A stretch of 64,000 bases of DNA from Phoronis australis (lineage: Eukaryota; Phoronida; Phoronidae), in the NCBI GenBank assembly GCA_002633005.1, contig NMRA01000289.1, forward strand, positions 274,382-338,381, in the 5' to 3' direction. The notes beneath the pieces are model-generated. The model was not told the origin of the DNA. It saw nothing but the letters and a program-made list of their open reading frames with translations, and did not search any database. The translations under genes and the position numbers were made by a program. Positions 60,351 to 64,000 of the stretch are shown one piece after another; position 1 is the first letter of the stretch, and each line of letters begins with the position of its first letter.

Positions 60351-63033
60351 CTAATCTTGTCATTTATACAGACTTCTGGGCACAGGCAAACATCACACAA
60401 AATTTCATTACGAGTTTTCAACTTATTGTTTGTGATACAGAAATCTCTTCAGAAAGATTATTGTTTAGTTGGAGCCCTCCTTTCAAAAAAACCTGGATCC
60501 ACCTTTGTGACATCGTACATTAAGTTTCTTAACCTATAGTTACACCATTGAGCCAATATCTTTAATGCAAGCCATTTCACGTCACAACAGCAGATGGTTA
60601 CATATGAATGGAGAAATGAAACACGTCACACTACATTAACAAGATCCAAAAACGTTAAATACCAGAATTAAGCATTACTCTCAATTGATCCTTCTAGACA
60701 AAGTTGGCTAGAAATGCTCAAAAATACCATCAAGAAGCCGCACGATAAATAAATGGGGAATAGTAATTTGTTTTGCTATAAAAGTTTGGGTGAGCAAAAT
60801 GAAATGAAAGTGCTAAATAAGAGAATTACACGGTTGGACAAATCTGTTAAAATGTGGGTACAGTGTCCCTCTTATCCCCACTAGAATACACGCCTAGTCG
60901 AGTATTTAAGTATGTAAAACGAACTCTGAACTTTCTTAAAGCATTTTACGCATGCGTGCACCCTACCGACATGCTCAAGAGGCAGTTCATTCAATGCACT
61001 CAAGAAAAACTGCAAATCATCTACACTAGAATATATTTACAATTGTGACTTTTAATACTCCACAGAAGCTTTCGCGTCAGTGAATAAAAATTATTTACAC
61101 TAGGTGGCATACTTTCATAGCTATCCCTCCTCAAGTCCAGTAAAAGCGGTATGCTTGTCCTCCAGGGCCAGCCACATCTTCTGACATTGTTTTGTCCTAT
61201 AATACCCCACGACGTAACCTGCTAATATTCCACAGGCCAAGGGAGTGACGATCTGTAGTTTGGTGGACGTTCGTAACCACTTCTGTGAATATAACTGGGC
61301 AATGAAAACTGCTGCCGAAGCTGGAAAAAGAAACCAGTGAAATCAGTGAAGGTTTTTTCATGTCCAGTTGTTGTAAACCATAACAAGAATATAAATGAAT
61401 AGCGTACTTGCCGTAATAACCACCCAGGGCACTTAGAAAGGTTCGTTTCAGGGAGGGGGGGGGCTTGAAACCCGGTCTCCAAAACGGGTGAAATCGGAAG
61501 CTAAGATTCATCATATTTACACTCTGTGACGTATCTGTAATCTATGAAAGACTTTCTACAAAACCGTGGTGCGTTGCCGTCAAACTTTGCTGCTGAATTA
61601 CGATCATTTTACAGAAAATTGTGCTGAAATCCCAGGGCGAAAAGTCACCGACTGCCTGCCTCGCAATCGTCAATATGCCGACTTGAATGCTAGTCTCCTG
61701 CACAGACCCTCGAGATTGGTTGGGGTCTGCTACAGGGCACTTTTCCATTCGCATTCTTGGAATATCATTGGCTGTTCCGATTTCAAGAAACAAGGCATTC
61801 TATTGGTCAGTTGTATAATAGGTCAAACTAGTTCACCAACAGGGCGACTTCCAGTGAAAGAATGTCGATGGATTTACAGACGTTTAAGTCTCTCTCTTTT
61901 CATCAAACTCCCGCATTTCAAAGCTAGCGAATCAAGGAATACATTACAGTAACATATACGAAACATTTGACGATGATTATCTTGTAAACTATGTTGGATT
62001 ATGAAGTGATGTGATTTTTTACGAAATAATTTACGGGAAAAATTAGGCCACCCATAACAACACTCCAACAGTCATTTTAGGCGTATTATAGCACCGAATT
62101 GCTGAGTGCGTCGCGGCCACGACAGATTGTCTCGATCTTTTCAGAGCACATCCTCTCGTATGTTAACATGTTCATGTACGTAATATAAGCTCCCGTCAAT
62201 ACCGTGAAGGTTGACCTAGTGGTTCAGACATTCTGCTATTCATTGTCATTGCTTAAAAGACTGGCACAATTGTCACTACTAACAGAAGTTAGGAGCATAA
62301 AAATACAGTCAATGGTCCTAAACACACAAACATTAAGCAGTCTAGCAAGTTTTATAATGACTGACATTATCGCTTTTGGCGGTGCCATTCAGCAATGACT
62401 GTCATCACACAGTCATAGGGAGTGTTCAATTATTTCGGAGGGTGTTTGTTGCTGTGAAATTAGGATTATACCCACTCTTTAGTATAATCAGCAAGATAAA
62501 ACCTCACCCTTTTGTGAGTTGGCACAGTCATTAAAACTGACCCATTTTGGTTAAAGCCTCAATGGAATAGTCAACTTTTCTAACATAATTATGCAAAGTT
62601 ATTATTTACAGGGAATTGAAGTTCAGCAAAAAGTTGGACAGTATTCTTCTTAACACAAGAAGCCTCAGTTGTATATGAAACATTCAGTGGTTTTGGTACA
62701 AAAATGGATGATTTTATAAAGTTCAAACCTAAAAGTAAATATTTATACAGTTCGAACCTAAAAGTAAATATTTTTGTGTGGAATTTTTTTGGAAATTCGC
62801 CCTTTCATGGTGACTTTTGCAATGCCCGAGTCATTGGTCAGAGTGGCACATTTGGCCATATGCAATCTTTGCAACAATCATCTATTTATAAATTTCAGTC
62901 TTATTGCAAAACCAGAACCTTTCTTAAAAACATTCAGAAACTACTAAAAGTTCGTTGTAATCAAAGCATCCTGGAGTTAGACTTTGTAAGCAAGCCAACT
63001 TTAAAAACCTAGTTCGTTGAAATGACTACCGTC
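60351..63033. other. intergenic, no feature seen
   Basis: No supported gene. A G-run at about 61455-61464 and short chance frames only; the 128-codon frame at 61566-61952 lacks an ATG start and any domain. Confidence 0.5.
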
Positions 63034-63413
63034 AACATTCGGGTTAACGCCCATGCTCAGTTAACCACCCACCTCCTACTTTAGGTGGATTTTCGATTTA
63101 ACAGCCCACTGAACAGAACATTTCTTGGGATCGTCGGCTGTTATGACACTTCTAGCGACATTTGGCGACTTGACGATAAAGCTCTTTGTAAAGTTCTACA
63201 CGTTCCGAGTATGTGTGTCGTGTGGTACTCTGATCATGAGGTAAGATTAAGCGCCCAGGGCGGTTGTCTGTGGGAATAAGCGCCCATGTTCAGTTAACCA
63301 CACACCCTGGATTTCTTGAAATTTCACGTTAAGCGCCCATGTCTGGATAACCGCCCACCCCCCATTTTTTGGGTTTGCCAATTTAACCGCCCAGGGCGTT
63401 AACCCGAACGTTT
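63034..63413. mobile_element. short inverted-repeat element with internal tandem units
   Basis: The ends CATTCGGGTTAACGCCC (about 63037) and GGGCGTTAACCCGAACG (about 63396) are inverted. Inside, a GCCCATG-TC-G-TAACCrCmCACC unit recurs near 63049, 63281 and 63334. About 380 bp, no coding capacity; MITE-like. Confidence 0.7.
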
Positions 63414-63515
63414 ACGTCAGTTGCAAAAACATCTCACATTTTAAAATTGGGAAGTCAGGGTACTTCAAAGATTTTAAGTTGGGTCACTTAACCCAAATCA
63501 ACAGTTTCTTGTGCG

Positions 63516-64000
63516 TTAAAGGATAATGCCACCCGATTTGATTAGTCTTTGTTGCCGTCCTAATCGGTCTATATCCACATTGCCTCGCATACTGTCGACC
63601 TTACCTCGCCAAGAGGTGTCGCGTTAACCTGTGAGGAAGGTGAGAAACGACGCTAGCGACGTCAGTGGTTCATATGCAGAGTGAATGCCGCTATGTTGCG
63701 GTGCATCGTTCCCGCTTGTCCGAACTAAGCAGCTTCGAGGAAAGCGGGTATATAGATTTTTACTTCTTCGAGAGTCCAAAATGCTTAGGAAGTGGCTTAT
63801 GGTAGTGAAGAATGAAATGTACGCTGTAAATAGCAAGTATGAGGCCGTGAAACATCTCCGTGTCTGTGGCCTGCAGACGTCGACAGTGCCTCACGAATGC
63901 CGGCTTACCAAATAACTCCATACGTTCCGTTGTCTGAGCTTGTTCACGGCACCTCTCTAGTATTTCTTCATCACTGTATTCCTGTTCGAATTGATAGCCT
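63516..64000 (+). mobile_element. THAP/TTAA element, copy 4 (cut by window end)
   Basis: Starts TTAAAGGATAATGCCACCCG at 63516 and stays collinear with copies 2 and 3 to the last base. It has no nested MITE. Same orientation as copies 1 and 2. Confidence 0.85.
63685..63915 (+). pseudogene. THAP-like relic in copy 4
   Basis: RESKMLRKWLMVVKNEMYAV, SKYEAVKHLRVCG and ECRLTK are kept in one frame. The N-terminal C-x4-C lies in another frame (GCIVPACPN with a stop after it). The finger is broken as in copy 2, and the two are very similar. Confidence 0.6.

Noticed and set aside
61566-61952. 128-codon plus-strand frame
   Set aside because: Starts at GTG, has no domain resemblance and no splice context.

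Overview
The window is eukaryotic nuclear DNA from a metazoan, most likely a marine invertebrate; an anthozoan cnidarian is plausible but not proven. Genes are split by GT-AG introns, the DNA is AT-rich, and coding sequence is sparse among decayed LINEs, terminal-inverted-repeat elements, microsatellites and a large minisatellite. Three single N positions (near 11976, 45918 and 58070) show an assembled draft sequence.

The core (about 8.4-40 kb) is a tandem array of three paralogous, same-strand, four-exon genes encoding small secreted proteins. Each has a signal peptide, a six-cysteine PAN/apple-like module and a C-terminal olfactomedin (OLF) domain. Gene A is 8515-12036, gene B 16245-24415 and gene C 26094-39914. 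Exons 1-3 are 291-294, 52 and 193 nt in every copy, with intron phases 0, 1 and 2. Introns differ mainly through insertions: a 2.5 kb inverted-repeat element and a LINE in gene B, tandem duplications and a decayed coding relic in gene C. Gene A lacks 37 OLF residues exactly at an N. A worn fragment of a fourth OLF exon lies at about 41.62-41.84 kb, so the array was once longer. The products are probably extracellular matrix, mucus or adhesion proteins.

Outside the array the window is a collection of mobile DNA. There is an L1-like LINE fragment with 44-bp flanking repeats (3.8-5.3 kb), a minus-strand endonuclease-RT LINE (21.7-23.1 kb), and two LINE 3' ends (42.5-43.5 and 48.3-48.9 kb). A pair of ~245-bp direct repeats flanks 1.57 kb (43.56-45.62 kb). 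Two relics of one uncharacterised ORF family, with acidic nuclease-like motifs and a C-terminal tesmin/TSO1-like CXC motif, lie at 18.0-20.5 and 50.8-52.5 kb. Four copies of a TTAA-flanked element carrying a THAP-like zinc finger (Kolobok-like) lie at 1.0-2.4, 52.9-54.8, 55.2-56.8 and 63.5 kb to the end. Several short MITE-like elements are also present.

From 57.29 to 60.35 kb runs a minisatellite of about 78 units of 39 bp. Because the unit length is a multiple of three, several frames stay open on both strands. I see no tRNA, rRNA or CRISPR, and no other gene I can support; remaining intervals are described as intergenic or intronic.
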